DNA from: Oscheius dolichura
Lineage: Eukaryota > Nematoda > Chromadorea > Rhabditida > Rhabditidae
Length of the DNA stretch: 64,000 nt
Assembly (NCBI GenBank): GCA_932521035.1
Contig: OW051497.1
Span: 9,734,001-9,798,000, forward strand
Reading direction: 5' to 3'
Shown: piece by piece, positions 45,239-57,700 of the stretch
Position numbering within the stretch: position 1 is the stretch's first letter
How the letters are laid out: the number at the start of each line of letters is the position of its first letter
Notes under the pieces: generated by a model
The model's input: only the letters and a program-made list of their open reading frames with translations
What the model was told of the DNA's origin: nothing
Database searches by the model: none
Translations under genes and position numbers: made by a program

Positions 45239-47639
45239 GACATATCAGCCCTATAAGCAGTTTTCACTTTCTCCTCACTTTTGAATAATGAACTTTTTCT
45301 CCTTGATATTCACCTTGATAAGAGATTGTGATAGAGATACCCTTACGCAGAGGAAGCTATTACGGTTTGGATAAAATCGCCTCTCCGCTATCGCCGCTAT
45401 CATCGAGTGTGGGGTGAAGAGAGAAATGAGGCCTGTTGCTGGGCGCAGGTCTGGGTCTTTGCTTTATCATCACCACTTACTGCTAAATACTTGTTGGTCT
45501 GGTAGTCGATCCTTGTTTCCTATGGTATACCCTGTTCCCGTGTCGACTTCCAAGAGGCAAGAGGACAGCCACAAAGCGGGAAAGAAGACTAGTGGAGGAG
45601 AGGAATCTGTCCCTCTCTTCTTGCTTACTGTAGCTTTGCAAACCTTCAACGAGGAAGAGGAAGAATTTCTTGTGGCGCTGCAAATACCCTGCAAAGATCG
45701 TTCCTCCTTCCTGCCATGCCTTGTTTTGCTCAAGGACCAAAGCGAAAACGATAGGCAAGAGGTAGTTCTTTAATTGCACTTTTGTTGCCACTGTCTCATG
45801 GAATTTGGAACAGTTTGAGTGACTGATATCAACCGATAATGAAATCGACATCATCGAGGAGCTCATCAATCGTCGAGTTTGGCTTTGAAGGTCACGCCAA
45901 CTCATGGTTATCACTGACAACGATCCCTGCGCAGTTTGCGGCAGCCGGCTGTGTCTTTCTACGTGGGGGGAGGAGTGGCCTCCCAATTAGAGTGTCATTC
46001 ATCATTAGACTGTACACCGTCCCCTCCGACTCACTTTACACCCCCTACTGACAGTCCGCTCCCGCATCAAGAGGTCGACCTCGGGAACATCCCGGCACTT
46101 CCCTGAGGTTCATCTCCTGTCCTGGTCATCTGACGCCGTCTGACCTCCTATCATGTGATTTGCGCACTTTCAAAATCAGACAGTTACCTTTACTCCTCAT
46201 CATTTCCTCTTCTCCTTTAATGATGAACACATCGCCCCTCCTGTTATTTTTACTGCGGCGCTAAAACAACGCTTTTTTTCTGAACGCCGTCGCCGTGCGG
46301 AAGCTTAAAAAATTAAGCGATTATCCGATTATCACCCGTAGCGGCAAATTAATTCTAATTCGCGAACAATTATGACTCATCAACCTTTTCCGAGGTGTTT
46401 GTTACTGATAAACCAGTAGTGGAAATAGAGTGGGTGGTCTTTCTGCGACTGTCTTGGGCGAAGACGTGAGGTTCGAGAGAGCATTGAAAGCTGTCTGGAC
46501 TTGTTGTAACTACTTTTTGTACTCCTTCTACCTTACCCCACAGTCCGGATCATTAACTCTTTCTTATACCGTAACGGAGGGCCTCATAAATTATTGTCTC
46601 ATTATCGCTAGCGGTCATCACTGCTCGTTGTTTTAAGATCGGCGCCGCACGCGGAATCGCATAACCGCAGCAGTTACCCGCTTTTTATCCATGGCTATAA
46701 AGCAAACAAGTTAGAGAGGGAAAATTAAGACGAGGGATACGGTGGGATACAGCAACCATTCAGCGCTAGCCTCATTATAACGAGGCTACGGGGGGTTACG
46801 GTCTTGGTGACGGAATGACGGCGCAATTTGTCTCCCGACCGCATCCGCTCCTCCCGATCGATCATTCGGATCTCGTTCCAATCGACGTTTGATAACGCTA
46901 ATAGACCAGTTCCTCCTCGTACCACACACTCTGCTTCCGTGGTGCCGTTAGCCAGAGAATGGGAAGGACGAGCCAACGGTACGAATTTATGTGTTGCCGC
47001 GTACGGAATCACGTGAGGTACAGAAATTCAAGTTCGGTTCGGCCTACGGTAGTGAGAAAATTAATGAGGAAACAAATCAGCTTGACAGAAGGACTAAGTC
47101 GACGACGTGTTCAAATTTCGGCGAGTAATAGGATGACATTTTTTTTCTTCTGCAGTCAGAGGCTTGTTCCTCAACATCAAAGTCTTTCCGCGCTCTTCAT
47201 CATCACTCCTGTGTCAGTTTTGCCTCCCTCTCCATTCAAATTTATCACAAACCTGGCACAAGCTGTCTTTCTTTTTTCCCTCCCTTCAATCCAAACGTGT
47301 AAAGTGCAGGTGACTTGCTCCAATGTGACACCTTTTTAACTTTTTCATGCTGACCGTTGAGGTGGCAGGCGCTGGCCTGTCTGCCAGACAGTCCTTGACT
47401 GAACCTCATGGTCCGAGAGAGCTATTGTTACAGCTGTGGCCTCTGTCTTTCTTATCTTATCACCGACTCTCCCTCACTTGCCAAAGCCTTTATTCCGAAA
47501 AACCCCCTCCGGCAATTAGCTAGATTTGTCATTAAGCTGACATTTGTCACTCCTAGGTTGCAATTCTGTCTCTTGTTCTTATCACTTCGTTTTTTTCAAT
47601 AGTTCCCGCCTACTTCCTGATAAGTGCAAGTTTTCAGGA
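45239..47639. other. Long interval without a supported gene
   Basis: About 2.4 kb. Overlapping frames at 45414-45773 (+) and 45483-45986 (-) are long (119 and 167 codons), but neither has clear splice partners, domains or consistent composition, and they cannot both be real. A 95-codon minus frame at 46725-47012 is also unsupported. The rest is AT-rich and probably the upstream region of the zinc-finger gene. Confidence 0.4.
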
Positions 47640-48628
47640 ATGAACAGTATACTGGACCTTTTTGCTCTAAATACACCGGAGGATTCGACAGATGAGCCGA
47701 CGACCTCTTCCTCATCGGAAGGGTCTGACTGTCCCTCTGCGAGAGTGACCCCAACATCGGCGGAACATATAGAATTCCTCGCTCAGTTGCTGGTCAACGG
47801 GCACCGGATGCCAGTCAAGAGGAAAGGCAGGAGCCTTGCGGAGACTGTTGAAATCCTCAAGAAACAGAAGCAGGCCGAAGTGGAGAGGGAAGACTCCCCG
47901 ATTGATGTGGAGACGCCGTCTCCTACTCCGCCTTGCATCCAACCCTTCAACTTGCCGGTATTTGGGCCAAACGGTCAAGCTGCCGCAGAACGGCTAGCCT
48001 CTATGGTTGTGAAAGAAAGAGAACAACAAATGGCTTCCGTTGTGAGCTATGAAAAGGAGAAGGAAATCAAGAACCAGATAAAGCAGATGACAAATCAAAT
48101 AACAGCCGAGTAGGTTCCCTAAAAATTGGAATATTATAAGAATTTTTAGACAAACACCTTCTCCAGACGATGACAAGCGGTTCTCTTGTCAGATATGTAG
48201 TAAAAAATTCGCTAATAAATTTCTTCTCAATAAGCATATATTCATCCATACGGGATTACGGCCTCATCAATGTCCGGACTGCCACAAGGTAAGCGAATCC
48301 TACTTTTTCTGTGTGAACTTTAGTTTTTCAGAGCTTTAACAGGAAGGACAACCTTTTGAGGCATCGAAAAACACATATTGTTCCCTTAAAAGAAGACAAA
48401 CCTTCTATAGGTAAGGGGAATCAGGCAGGGTAAATTTAGCTAAAATTTAGTTACGGTAAACCCCATGTTACTAGCAGCTGCGATACCAAGCCGACCTGAC
48501 CTTCCCAGCACAGGTATCACTCAATTGATAGCAGGAGGAGTAATACTGGTTTTTAAGCAACTCCTGAAACTCTTCTCATGACATTGTTTGCCGCCCATCA
48601 ACAACAACAACAGCAGCAACAAGTATAG
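47640..48628 (+). CDS. C2H2 zinc-finger transcription factor-like protein
   Basis: Exons 47640-48109, 48150-48288, 48332-48410, 48475-48513 and 48558-48628 encode about 265 aa from MNSILDLFALNTPEDSTDEP. The N-terminal half is acidic and Ser/Pro-rich with a basic KRKGRS patch and a helical KEREQQ region. Two consecutive C2H2 fingers follow at about residues 168-215: FSCQICSKKFANKFLLNKH and HQCPDCHKSFNRKDNLLRH, joined by the classical TGLRP linker. A short Pro-rich segment and a C-terminal polyglutamine run (about eight Gln, encoded by CAA/CAG) end the protein. It should be a nuclear DNA-binding regulator. I cannot name an ortholog. The ATG is two bases after a TTTTCAG acceptor. Confidence 0.85.
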
Positions 48629-48809
48629 CCTTTTTCTCAGCTTTCTCTTAATATTATTTGGGTGATTTCACGGGCTTTTTTCCCTCCCACACCGGATGCT
48701 CTCTCTCTTGTCATTTTCACTTAATAAGAATAAAGAATTCTATGTAATATGCATGTGTTTATTAAGATTACCATATATAGTACATATGTACAGCGAGGAA
48801 TAGTAATAT

Positions 48810-49296
48810 TCACATAACATGGCCAGCAACAGGGGTAAGGGGAGGGATGGGAGCGGCGTTGGCGTTCTGCTCCATGTTCTGGAAATACTGCTTGGCGATC
48901 GGCTGCTGGTCCTCTGGCAAGTCTTCGATCCAGTCGTCGATTTTCTCTTTTCTCTCTTCTGGCTCTTTCACGTCCTAAAATCGGTCCTGTCATTCGTATA
49001 GACACTTTGGTTAATCACGTACTGCGAATTTAATTCAAGCAGAGACCGAAAGAGTTGATTTTCAGTTGACCTTACCTTGATCTCTTCGTTCAGCTTCTTC
49101 ATGTTCTCCTCGTCAATCCCTTCGATGTTTATTTCTCCAGAAGTGGGGGTAGGGACGGGTACAGCCACGGGTACAGGCACAGCAGTAGGCGTTACTCCTC
49201 TCCCAATTGCTAAAGAAGGAATGAGGAGCAAGATTTATTCTTACCATCAGCAAGGATGAATGGAGCAATGAAGGTGAGAAGAAATATCTTTATCAT
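48810..49296 (-). CDS. Small secreted protein with a Pro/Val repeat, unrecognised
   Basis: Exons 49245-49296, 49076-49209 and 48810-48974 encode about 116 aa. The N-terminus MIKIFLLTFIAPFILADA is a signal peptide. A short repeat (VPVPVAVPVPTPTS) follows, then an acidic, helical region (EEIKDVKEPEERKEKIDDW and DLPEDQQPIAKQYFQNMEQ) and a Pro-rich end. No cysteines remain in the mature part. A TATA box (ATATAAA on this strand) at 49358-49364 lies about 62 bases above the ATG. The shape recalls small secreted nematode antigens such as SXP/RAL-2, but the similarity is too weak to assign. Confidence 0.75.
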
Positions 49297-49357
49297 GGTG
49301 ACGGGTGCAAGTGGTTAGTTGAAAAAGAACTGCTGAACAATTCACAGATGGAGGGAC

Positions 49358-49364
49358 TTTTATA
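49358..49364 (-). promoter_or_regulatory. TATA box of the small secreted protein gene
   Basis: ATATAAA on the minus strand, preceded by CCGGG, about 62 bases upstream of the ATG at 49296. The spacing leaves room for a short leader with no intron, unlike most genes in the window. Confidence 0.55.
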
Positions 49365-49904
49365 TCCCGGCCAAAACAATAACATTTTGACAAATATGAC
49401 ACGATACTGTAGAAAATAGGGAGGGCATCGGGATAATCCGAATGAAACTGTCAATTAGGCAGAGGATTTATCTGAGTCGAGATAAACATAAGGACAAATA
49501 AGGGTGGTCAGATGGAAAGATCGAAACTTTTGGGATGACTACGGCTAAGCAGGTAGATAGAAGAAACAATAAATATCAGCAGACCTTCCGGATCTTTGGG
49601 CATTATACCAAAAGACTAATTCCTCTGCCCGAGGTTTAAACGAAATTTCGTCTTACAAGTTCCCCTCTTTCACGTTTCCGGTAAATTGAAGATGTCAGGT
49701 TTACATTCTTTTTTAATTTCACTACAAGCGTTTGCGAATTATTGATGGCAATAGCTCCTTGAAACGCGAATTACTAAAAGGAACCCCCGCTTTAATTCGG
49801 CGGTCCTTTTCTCGCTTTGCTTTGAAACGGTCTTCTTTATTTTTTATGTGGAGGTGCTCGTATTCCTGTTTTATATTATTCTTATTTTATGTTTTGTTTT
49901 CAGG

Positions 49905-50396
49905 ATGGTTTCACCTTTAACCTGTGACGAACAAAATACAATTAAAGATGCCACAAATCGGAAAATATTGGTGGCTCGACGTAATCCTCAGCTCAAAAGC
50001 GAAGTCAAGTCGAAACGGAAAGCCGTCAACCTTGTCAAGTTCTTTGAACAAATCAGGAACACAGCCCACCCTGAACCTACTGGAGAGCAACTGATCAGCA
50101 TTCGGATTCGATATCCCTCTGGTGCAAGCCCTACATTGAAGTTTGAGCTGGACTCTAGTTTGGAGGAATTATTCCTGGCTACCTGTAGACATGACCATTG
50201 CCCTCCTTACTTCCGCCTGTTTGTAAACTGTCCCAAAGCTCAGATTCACTGCGCCCCCGAATGGTATCATCGGCATCTCATCGAGCGCTTTTGTCACGAC
50301 AGAAACGGACAAGATGTGTACATTCCCGCCGTTACTTTCCGAGATGCCGGCTTTCCCCGTACAGCCGTTGTTATGGTCGAGGATTGTTGTGCCTAA
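49905..50396 (+). CDS. UBX-domain-like protein, single coding exon
   Basis: ATG 49905 follows an acceptor by one base (CAG, then G). The frame encodes 163 aa without introns. The first 60 residues are basic and helical (RRNPQLKSEVKSKRKAVNL). The C-terminal 100 residues have the order of a UBX (ubiquitin-like) domain: LISIRIRYPSGASPTLKF, then FRLFVNCPKAQIHCAPEW, then VTFRDAGFPRTAVVMVED. UBX domains dock on the p97/CDC48 ATPase. The usual FPR loop is replaced by NCPKAQ, so p97 binding is uncertain. An orphan open exon lies shortly downstream. Confidence 0.6.
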   Translation: MVSPLTCDEQNTIKDATNRKILVARRNPQLKSEVKSKRKAVNLVKFFEQIRNTAHPEPTGEQLISIRIRYPSGASPTLKFELDSSLEELFLATCRHDHCPPYFRLFVNCPKAQIHCAPEWYHRHLIERFCHDRNGQDVYIPAVTFRDAGFPRTAVVMVEDCCA

Positions 50397-50490
50397 TCCT
50401 GTTTCCCGTCATTTTATTATGCCTTTGTTTACACCGAATTATCTGTTTTTGTACTTTGTGTCATCCACTCATTCTGTATTCAACCGTTTT

Positions 50491-50661
50491 ACTTATAGGG
50501 AGGAGCCTTTCCATCCATTTCATTTGGGCAGTTTTGACCGAGTGCATTGGGCCCAATCTCATTATGAGAAATTGATATGCCCTCTTGGGGAGACACGTGC
50601 AAGAATCCACGACCCGTTCCGCTTTTTTCGGGTCAAGAACACCAGCTGTCCGTATCGATAG
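50491..50661 (+). CDS. Orphan exon-like open frame downstream of the UBX gene
   Basis: After a good acceptor (TTACTTATAG) the frame REEPFHPFHLGSFDRVHWAQ continues to VKNTSCPYR and a stop at 50659-50661. It is clearly protein-like but needs an upstream exon ending in phase 2, and I found no matching donor. It could be an alternative 3' exon of the UBX gene or part of a separate small gene. Confidence 0.35.
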   Translation, partial: TYREEPFHPFHLGSFDRVHWAQSHYEKLICPLGETRARIHDPFRFFRVKNTSCPYR

Positions 50662-51071
50662 TATTTTCTTATATTTTATTCATTTATTGTTAAAACCAAG
50701 TGCAGCAAATACCACAATAAATGTGAGATCGCTATGTACATACACATAAGCGGCGCAGTAATGAAAAAATGTACAATATGAAAAAGGGCGGGATAGAGAT
50801 GGGAAGAAAGAGGTTCGTCGCGTTTCCAAATACAGAAACTTAATCATGCGAAGTATTGAGCATGTTGGGGGTGTTAATCTCGGAAGAACAAAACAGCTAG
50901 AGTAAATAAGAGTTAAAAACATAAGGAAGAATACTGTTTTGAACTTAGATTATGCCTAAAATAACACTATGCAAATAAATAAAGAAGTGTGTTCTGCCCT
51001 CTTCGGAAACACCCCCCATTGAAGGGTAAAAAAAATTAACGGCATCGGAATCCAAGGCATCGGGAATGAAC

Positions 51072-53659
51072 TTAAGCTAGCGGGGAGACGATATTCACAC
51101 CTGGGGACGGGATCGATTCATGGATGGAAACTAAACCAGCGTTGCACTTGGAAAAACGATGAAATACCTGTACGGAGGTAGCTGGGCTGCGGGTTGCGGG
51201 ACGAGACATGTATTTATTGGTGTCGAGCTGACGGAGGAGGTCGTTCGTGGCTTGAGGGTTTTGAAGTCCTTTCATGTGCATTTTCTTTGGAGAAGATGGC
51301 TGAAAGTTAAACGTTTACGAACCTGGGGTTAAGGAGCAATGAGAAGGAGGAAATTGAAACTCACGAGAGACTCCGAATAGCGAGGATAGTCGAGCATATC
51401 GCGAGAATCGCTGATCTCGCGAACAATACGATCCATAAAATCGTCGAGATCGCTAAAAAATCTTCTCTATTTTCGAGAAAAGGAGAAATTCTTACGGAGT
51501 TGCGGCCTGAACAGATTGCTGGACTTGAATTTCGTCCAGCTGGCGAATACAAGAAGCCTGACAGAACGCTTCTCCCTCTTCTCCGGTCATAACAACAACG
51601 GCATGGACAAACCGCGGTCGTTCAAGGATCAGTTCCGCTGACTCTTCGGCCACCTCGTCCACAAAAGATTCCAACACCAATTTCAGCATGGAGGAGTCAA
51701 ATCCCATAATTTCGGAAATGTCGCTGAAAGGGGAGAAGTTGAGAAACAACACTTCAGATAAGGATCATGGAAAGAGTCACATTTAAGCTGTTTTGAATCC
51801 CGCGCGCCAAAATAGTGGAGGATATTTTCGAATTTTGGAAGGAAGTAACCCGCGCTTTTGGTTGATTGGACGTGATGGGCCAGGGCGAAATGAACGGAAT
51901 GAAGTTGCATTTGGATGAATGGCCTTTCCCAAAACAAAGACGGAAGCAAGGGGCACGGCGTTTTGTAAACAGAATGGAATCCGTCGCCCACAAGAATATG
52001 AATGGAAGTAGTTTGTAGAATCTTTCGGAGAATGGCTGAATCAGAATTTCAGGAATATACAATATGTTATGGCATTCATGCCGGCAGAAGAAAAGGAGGC
52101 CGCTGTCTGTCAAAAGCCCAAGAAATTCTCTGACTAATGATGCGTTATGGACATTTTGGATGAGGACTTTCACAGATGATTGGCAGTTGAAAAAGCGGCA
52201 GTGAGAGAGATATCATTCTGCCATGGGAGAAAGAAAGGAATCCACTGGATGAACGGCTGGCAAACCGGTTCCTGTTTCGAGAACGCGGCACGGGTCTTTG
52301 AAGTAACTAAGAAAATAAGAATTGACACAATTTGAATAGGAAGGGAAGAGAGTACGTAGCCCTACGAAGACATGCTGCGGAGACGACACGGTTACTCACA
52401 ATACCGATCGATAGTCGTGGGAAAGGAGCTGCGCAAAAGAGAGATGGTCGCGTGAAACAAGCAGGTGTTTGCAGAGAGGGAACACACTCCTTTCTTCTTG
52501 GATTTCCAAACTGACCCCGTGGGTCAACATCCCGCGCCATCAAACCAAACGCCCCGGTTCAGGAAAGAGAAAAAGAAGAAGCAGCGGAGAAGGTTTAAAC
52601 ATTAGCAGATATCACATTAGACAACGCCCCATTAAGACTGGGGAATCCTCCTGTCCTCCCGCCAGATCCCATTATCACAAGCGGCTCTATGTAAATGAAC
52701 AAGATCCGAGAAGGAAGAGAGGAGGTGATAATGGTTCGACAGGAGGCGCCCAGGAAGCATTTGATAAGATGTCGCCATTCAAGAGTGACACATGTGGAAC
52801 AGATATGGAAAAACATACACGATGGAGAGGACAACAAGAAAGATTTGTTCCAGTGGAGGAAGGGCAAGATTGCTGCCAATCGCTTCCTATAGGAGGTGAG
52901 TTGCCCTTGGGGATTATTTGATAACGGCCATAAAAAAGTTCCAGCAGGGATTGTCTGTGTGACAACACGCCGTAGGCAATAATGAGAAGCTGAAGACGCC
53001 TTTCGAGAGAAGGACCTTATGACGCAGATGGAGTCAGCTTACTCCATTAACGCCTGAGATTTGTGTTGAATTGTCTGGTAGAGGAGGTCCTGCTGCCTGA
53101 CGTCCACAGGTCGCATTTGCCTAACGACACCCATTTAGTGTCCTCCCCCGCAGATTCTTTTGCAAAAATGGGTGGTTGTAAACAGGGGGAGGATGTTGAG
53201 GCGGAAAACGTTGGTGGAGATACGGACAGGAAAATGGATATGAATGATGCGGGCCTGGTAGATGATGTGCCTGGGGACACCAAGGGGACAGAGAGAAAAA
53301 AAAATGATGAAGGGTGGACAACGCGACTCCAAGGAACGGATGATGTCGACCAAAAATCGTACGCTTCCTTCCGAAATTTTTTGGGTAAATCGTTTTGTTT
53401 GCGTGGCCGTTCAGCTGACAAGGATTGATAATCGGCGACTCTCTCAATTTATACAGATCGATTCACGCACTTCCAATAAAAGGGGATATCTATCCTTTCT
53501 CACGCGGCTGAGAAAGAGAGAGAGATACACTTGTCCCGCCGTGGATTAGAATAACAGAACAGAAATAACGGGATGATAGACTAACGCTCACCTTTGTGGC
53601 TTGACGTCTTGACCATGTTGGAAACACATATTTCCGTCGTCAGCTGTCTCTGCGCGAAC
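51072..53659 (-). CDS. Unrecognised acidic/helical protein with one 1.9 kb intron
   Basis: Exons 53592-53659, 51496-51723, 51365-51452 and 51072-51299 keep a single frame, 203 codons from the first acceptor, or about 193 aa from an ATG at 53629 (MCFQHGQDVKPQS). The middle is helical and acidic (SSMLKLVLESFVDEVAEESA, LDDFMDRIVREISDSRDML). The last exon is basic and Ser/Thr-rich (SPKKMHMKGLQNPQATNDLL, RPATRSPATSV) and reads through to TAA 51072-51074. I recognise no family. The first exon may be preceded by further exons. The large intron 51724-53591 contrasts with the tiny introns elsewhere. Confidence 0.6.
51724..53591 (-). other. Large intron with purine-rich open frames
   Basis: The intron belongs to the unrecognised minus-strand gene. 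On the plus strand it holds a 150-codon frame (52469-52921) and an 86-codon acidic frame beginning at about 53168. Both appear to arise from purine-rich sequence and lack supporting splice or domain evidence. Nothing else was recognised. Confidence 0.35.
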
Positions 53660-56600
53660 CTGAAAGACAAAACAGTAGATCACGACGAAGATAGGCATCG
53701 GGAAGACAGGAAAAAAAGTTAGGATTGGTCAAAGAGCGGAACGCAAAAGGCAGAAAAAGGAAAGGGTGTAAGTCAAGCACCTGCATATTCTTTTGTGTGT
53801 TTTGTCAAAAGCGACCTGGTTTCCTCTTAATCGGTTTACCAAGGAAGCCCTGACCGTGTGTGTGGTCTCTAGCAGTAAATATGAAGAGGAGGTAAGCTGA
53901 TTAAGGTAAGTACCACTGGCGTCTAGGTAGCGGTGCACCAAACACCAATCGGTGTCATCTTTACTCCTTCTTAAAAAGGAGGGAGGCTATTGTTTACGGT
54001 TTACGGAGAGGGATCACTTTCATCGGATTAATACATTTTTTGGGGTGAGGATGGTTCTCTCCTCACGAATAGGAACTAAAAAGAGGAGAAATCGAGGGGG
54101 GATTGTACAGGGCGAGGCGAGAGAATTGCCCCATGGCAATGTGGGGAGTGCTCGAATGGAATTATCCCTCGTATGAGTCAGATATGACGGCGACCTGTTT
54201 CCAGAGGGGCAAGACTGGTCCTACTTACTCTAACGTTTTTGTCAATAAAACAATGAAATGGTCAGTTGACTACTGGGGGAGGAAATTACGCGGACAGTGG
54301 GACGAGAAAAGTTGACGCCATAACAGAAAAATGATGGGGTTATCAACCGGGAAAATGCAATGGAATGGTGTGCCCTCTCTTCCAGTATGAAAAGGAAAAA
54401 ACCATTTTCTGGTAAACAGAAAGATAAGCCAAAAAGGAGGACTGTGACCCCCAAGGGTGCGTCAAAATACCCGGCCCCCACAAACAGCGGCGGCGGCCGG
54501 AAAAAGTGACTTCTGGTAGGAGGTCATAGAATGAGGAAGTGAACGTGTTTGGCGTGATGGGGGAAATGCCTTTCGCGCATTTTATAGCGCCTCGTGCGTC
54601 TTTTTTGCAAAGAGTGACAATTAGCCCGGGCAGAGACTTTCCATTTTCTTCTTCATCTTTGTTTTATTGGCAAGATGAGGCAAGAGGGAATGCGGGTGAC
54701 CTCACAAGCAAGCAAATATTTCACGGAATGTGAAAAGTTCCTGCGAGGGATCGTCAAGAGCAAAAAACCCATGAGGTTAATGTGACAAGTGACGGTCTTC
54801 TTTGAGGAAAAGGTACACAAATATTGTAGATAAACAAAAGACCACTGGACAAAGAGCAGCGAACTTTAATGCGTCTTCACAGGTTACAGTAGGGCTTAGA
54901 AAGCGGGTGGTTGAAGATTATTAAGCAGAAAAAATGGAGAAGGAAGTGTTTACCTCACTGACAAAACTTAAAAGGCACCGCCTCAAGCTCAGAGAATCAA
55001 GGTTGACATCGGTGCTGTGCACGCCTGATTTACGGTTCTGCTTTTCGGGCTTCACAAGCAGCAACGACCACCAGAACAGGCGTAGTATCAGTTGGTAACA
55101 TTGCCGAAGAATTTGACAAACTGGAAAGAGGGTGGAACGTGCGTGGGATCTTCAATGGGGTGAACCCCGTTTTGTACTTCTGTTACTTTAAATAACGCCC
55201 ACATTTTTAAGAGTATAGGAGGCTACTACGCACGCGTCATATAGTAAATCGACAAAAATGGGGATCAGGGTAGATATCGGGAGAGCAGCTAGCTGCACTG
55301 CCTATCGCTTATCAATTTGTAGCTTTTTGATGAAAGGTGAGAATTTGGAAAATGCCATTTTAGGAACGGTGACCAGAGTCAGGAAGTGATAAAATGTGCC
55401 TACGCGCTCCTTCTCAAACATTTCTCCGATTGTTAGCCGTTCTTTAAAAAGGGTGCACTTCAAGTGATAAGCTAAACATTCCAGAGCTGCCATCCTCAGA
55501 CAACAGGTTATATGATATCTCCTCGGAAATGGGAGTTTGATTAAAATTCAAATTTCGGCAGGCAATTATAGAATGTCAAATAAGAATTGGGAGTAATAAA
55601 GATTTGACTGAATACTGTGCCGGAGTGCAACCTGACTGAAGAACTTGTCCGGCTACAATGACCACCTGCGCAAAGACAACTGAACGGGAGGTATAAGCAC
55701 ACAAGTTCTCCGAGTTAAACACTGAGAGTAGGTTGAAAAACACTCATAATCCCGGATGCTAACAAGGTTTTCTGTTTAGTATTTGCACGGGGCCTAAAAA
55801 TAGGGCGGAAGAATCTTTGATTCAAGGAGGGTTCACCCGAAAACTCGTGTAAAAATGAAAATGAGAGCCGGGAGAACATCTTCCCCACCAAAAACAATTT
55901 TACGTTGTTGACTACATGACAAACGTAAATGAGATGTTCCTCTTCCCCTGCAAAGAACAAAGCCAGAGGGAAGGAAGTGATCCTGTTCATGGCTAGCTCA
56001 GAAACCACTCGAGCTGGCAATTTAGCCTCTCTGCACTTGTGTAGATTGGACAGACGAGGAAAAAAGGAGGCTCGGGAAACTCACCTACTTCCAGCGACTC
56101 CAAAAGGAACATTTTTAGAAAATGTATGATGTTTTTGGGAGTGGAGAGTAGAGAATAATTGTTGACTTGAGCTGTTGTCAGGCGTGAAGCCACAAGTTCA
56201 CATTAGTCCCCCTAGTGAAACAATGGAACACGAGCCGGGGAGGAGGAAAAGAGCAAAGAAGAGCAGCTCGCACCAGGTAGACTAGGCCACTCTGTTGCGA
56301 ACACAGCTACAAAAACACAAAGAAAAGCTCATCTCTACGTGGGCATTAGCACAACTAATCCGAAGAACACGGGGTCTTGACACTGGCTGTTTGATCTGCT
56401 CGCTCGTCGTCAGCTTCTCTCTAGGCGCAAACAAAGTGTGAACTCGTAAAGTCGGCTTTTCGTTGTCTGTTGAGCGTAACCGGTGGGTATGCTACCGATG
56501 GCATGTCAAATAGGCCGCGGCAGACGTTCCTTCGGGTGGGTGGCAGCGGCTAAATGGCTCTCTCCCTCAGCCTCTCTCTCCCTGTCATATTATTATGGAA

Positions 56601-57700
56601 ATTGGGTGAAGACGCTCTTTGTCTAGGAGGACATAAATCATCCAAAAGCAGCCTAAAAACGACCTAGCCCACGCTAGGTGAATGCCAGAAGCAGACACGC
56701 GAACTGGTAGTATTGAAAAGGGCAGTGCCCTCCTTTTCGGGAATGCGGTCTCGGGTCAGCTGAACGGAGGAATTCCCTGACGAAATGAAACCCGTCCCGG
56801 GGCGTGTTCTTAATAATCTAATTGGCCAACTGCCCCGGTCCTCTAAAGGAGAGAGAAGAGTGTTTTGGATCGTCAAGTCTAATGGATAGGCATTTTTTGA
56901 TTACTGTAGTCAATAAATCTTGGACTACGTACAAGCAAGGATTCAAAAAGAATGAAGACTCGAATCCTCTCTAAAAATGGACTACTTCGGGAGGAGAGCC
57001 TTACAAATTGGAAGATTACTTGAGTAATGGTTAGTTCTTTCGTTTGCCCAGTCTAGACGCTATTTTCAGGAATCGTTAATCTTTCCTCTATTTCATTTGA
57101 CCCTAGGCGAGGAAACAATTCCTAACATGTGAGTGTTTTACCATTTTATATTATTTTATGGAATGTTATCTCCGTTAATATCGCCTAGAACACAAAATAC
57201 AATGGACCACAGGTCAAATGTCAGACTATGCTCTCGTTTCGGGCAAACAACAAAGATTTTAAGTCCGAGCCGGAAACAAGAGAAGTAAAAAAACAAAAAT
57301 GACACAGCCATTAGCCAAACAAATTATTTTTCCTTTTACCTAATGTGTTTTTAGGTGGAAGCGAGTACTCCAGTCAAAATAGACCCCACGCATTTAAGTG
57401 GATTCCTTTATACGTCAAAGCTAATAGGTGGAATGACCCATTATATTTACAGACTTACGTTATTTCAGGGTAAAAACACTGTCTGCCGAAGGGGATATAT
57501 AGAAAGAAGAATTTCTTAGCCGGATGATTGTCCTGTGCGTCACTTGTCCTTGTACACGTCTCATAAATCTGTAAACAACCGCTGCCTTCTTTCCAAAAAC
57601 ACTACGGTTCGATCCAAACCTTTATTTTTCTTTATTATAGACTTTGAAAACTTATTACGGTATCGGCAGTGATTTGATGTTTACGCGATGTTATCACATT
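53660..57700. other. Four-kilobase interval without a supported gene
   Basis: Open frames are scattered on both strands and short. No exon chain, RNA gene or repeat array was recognised. Parts may be distal 5' exons or regulatory DNA of the unrecognised gene that starts near 53.6 kb, and 3' UTR of the kinase-like gene near 57.6 kb (minus-strand AATAAA candidates near 57620). Confidence 0.4.

Noticed and set aside
45414-45986. Overlapping plus (119 codons) and minus (167 codons) frames
   Set aside because: Neither has splice signals, domains or neighbours that favour it. Left as unassigned DNA.
52469-53428. Plus-strand frames inside the large intron (150 and 121 codons)
   Set aside because: Purine-rich composition and many charged residues follow from base composition. 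No acceptor or donor supports them.
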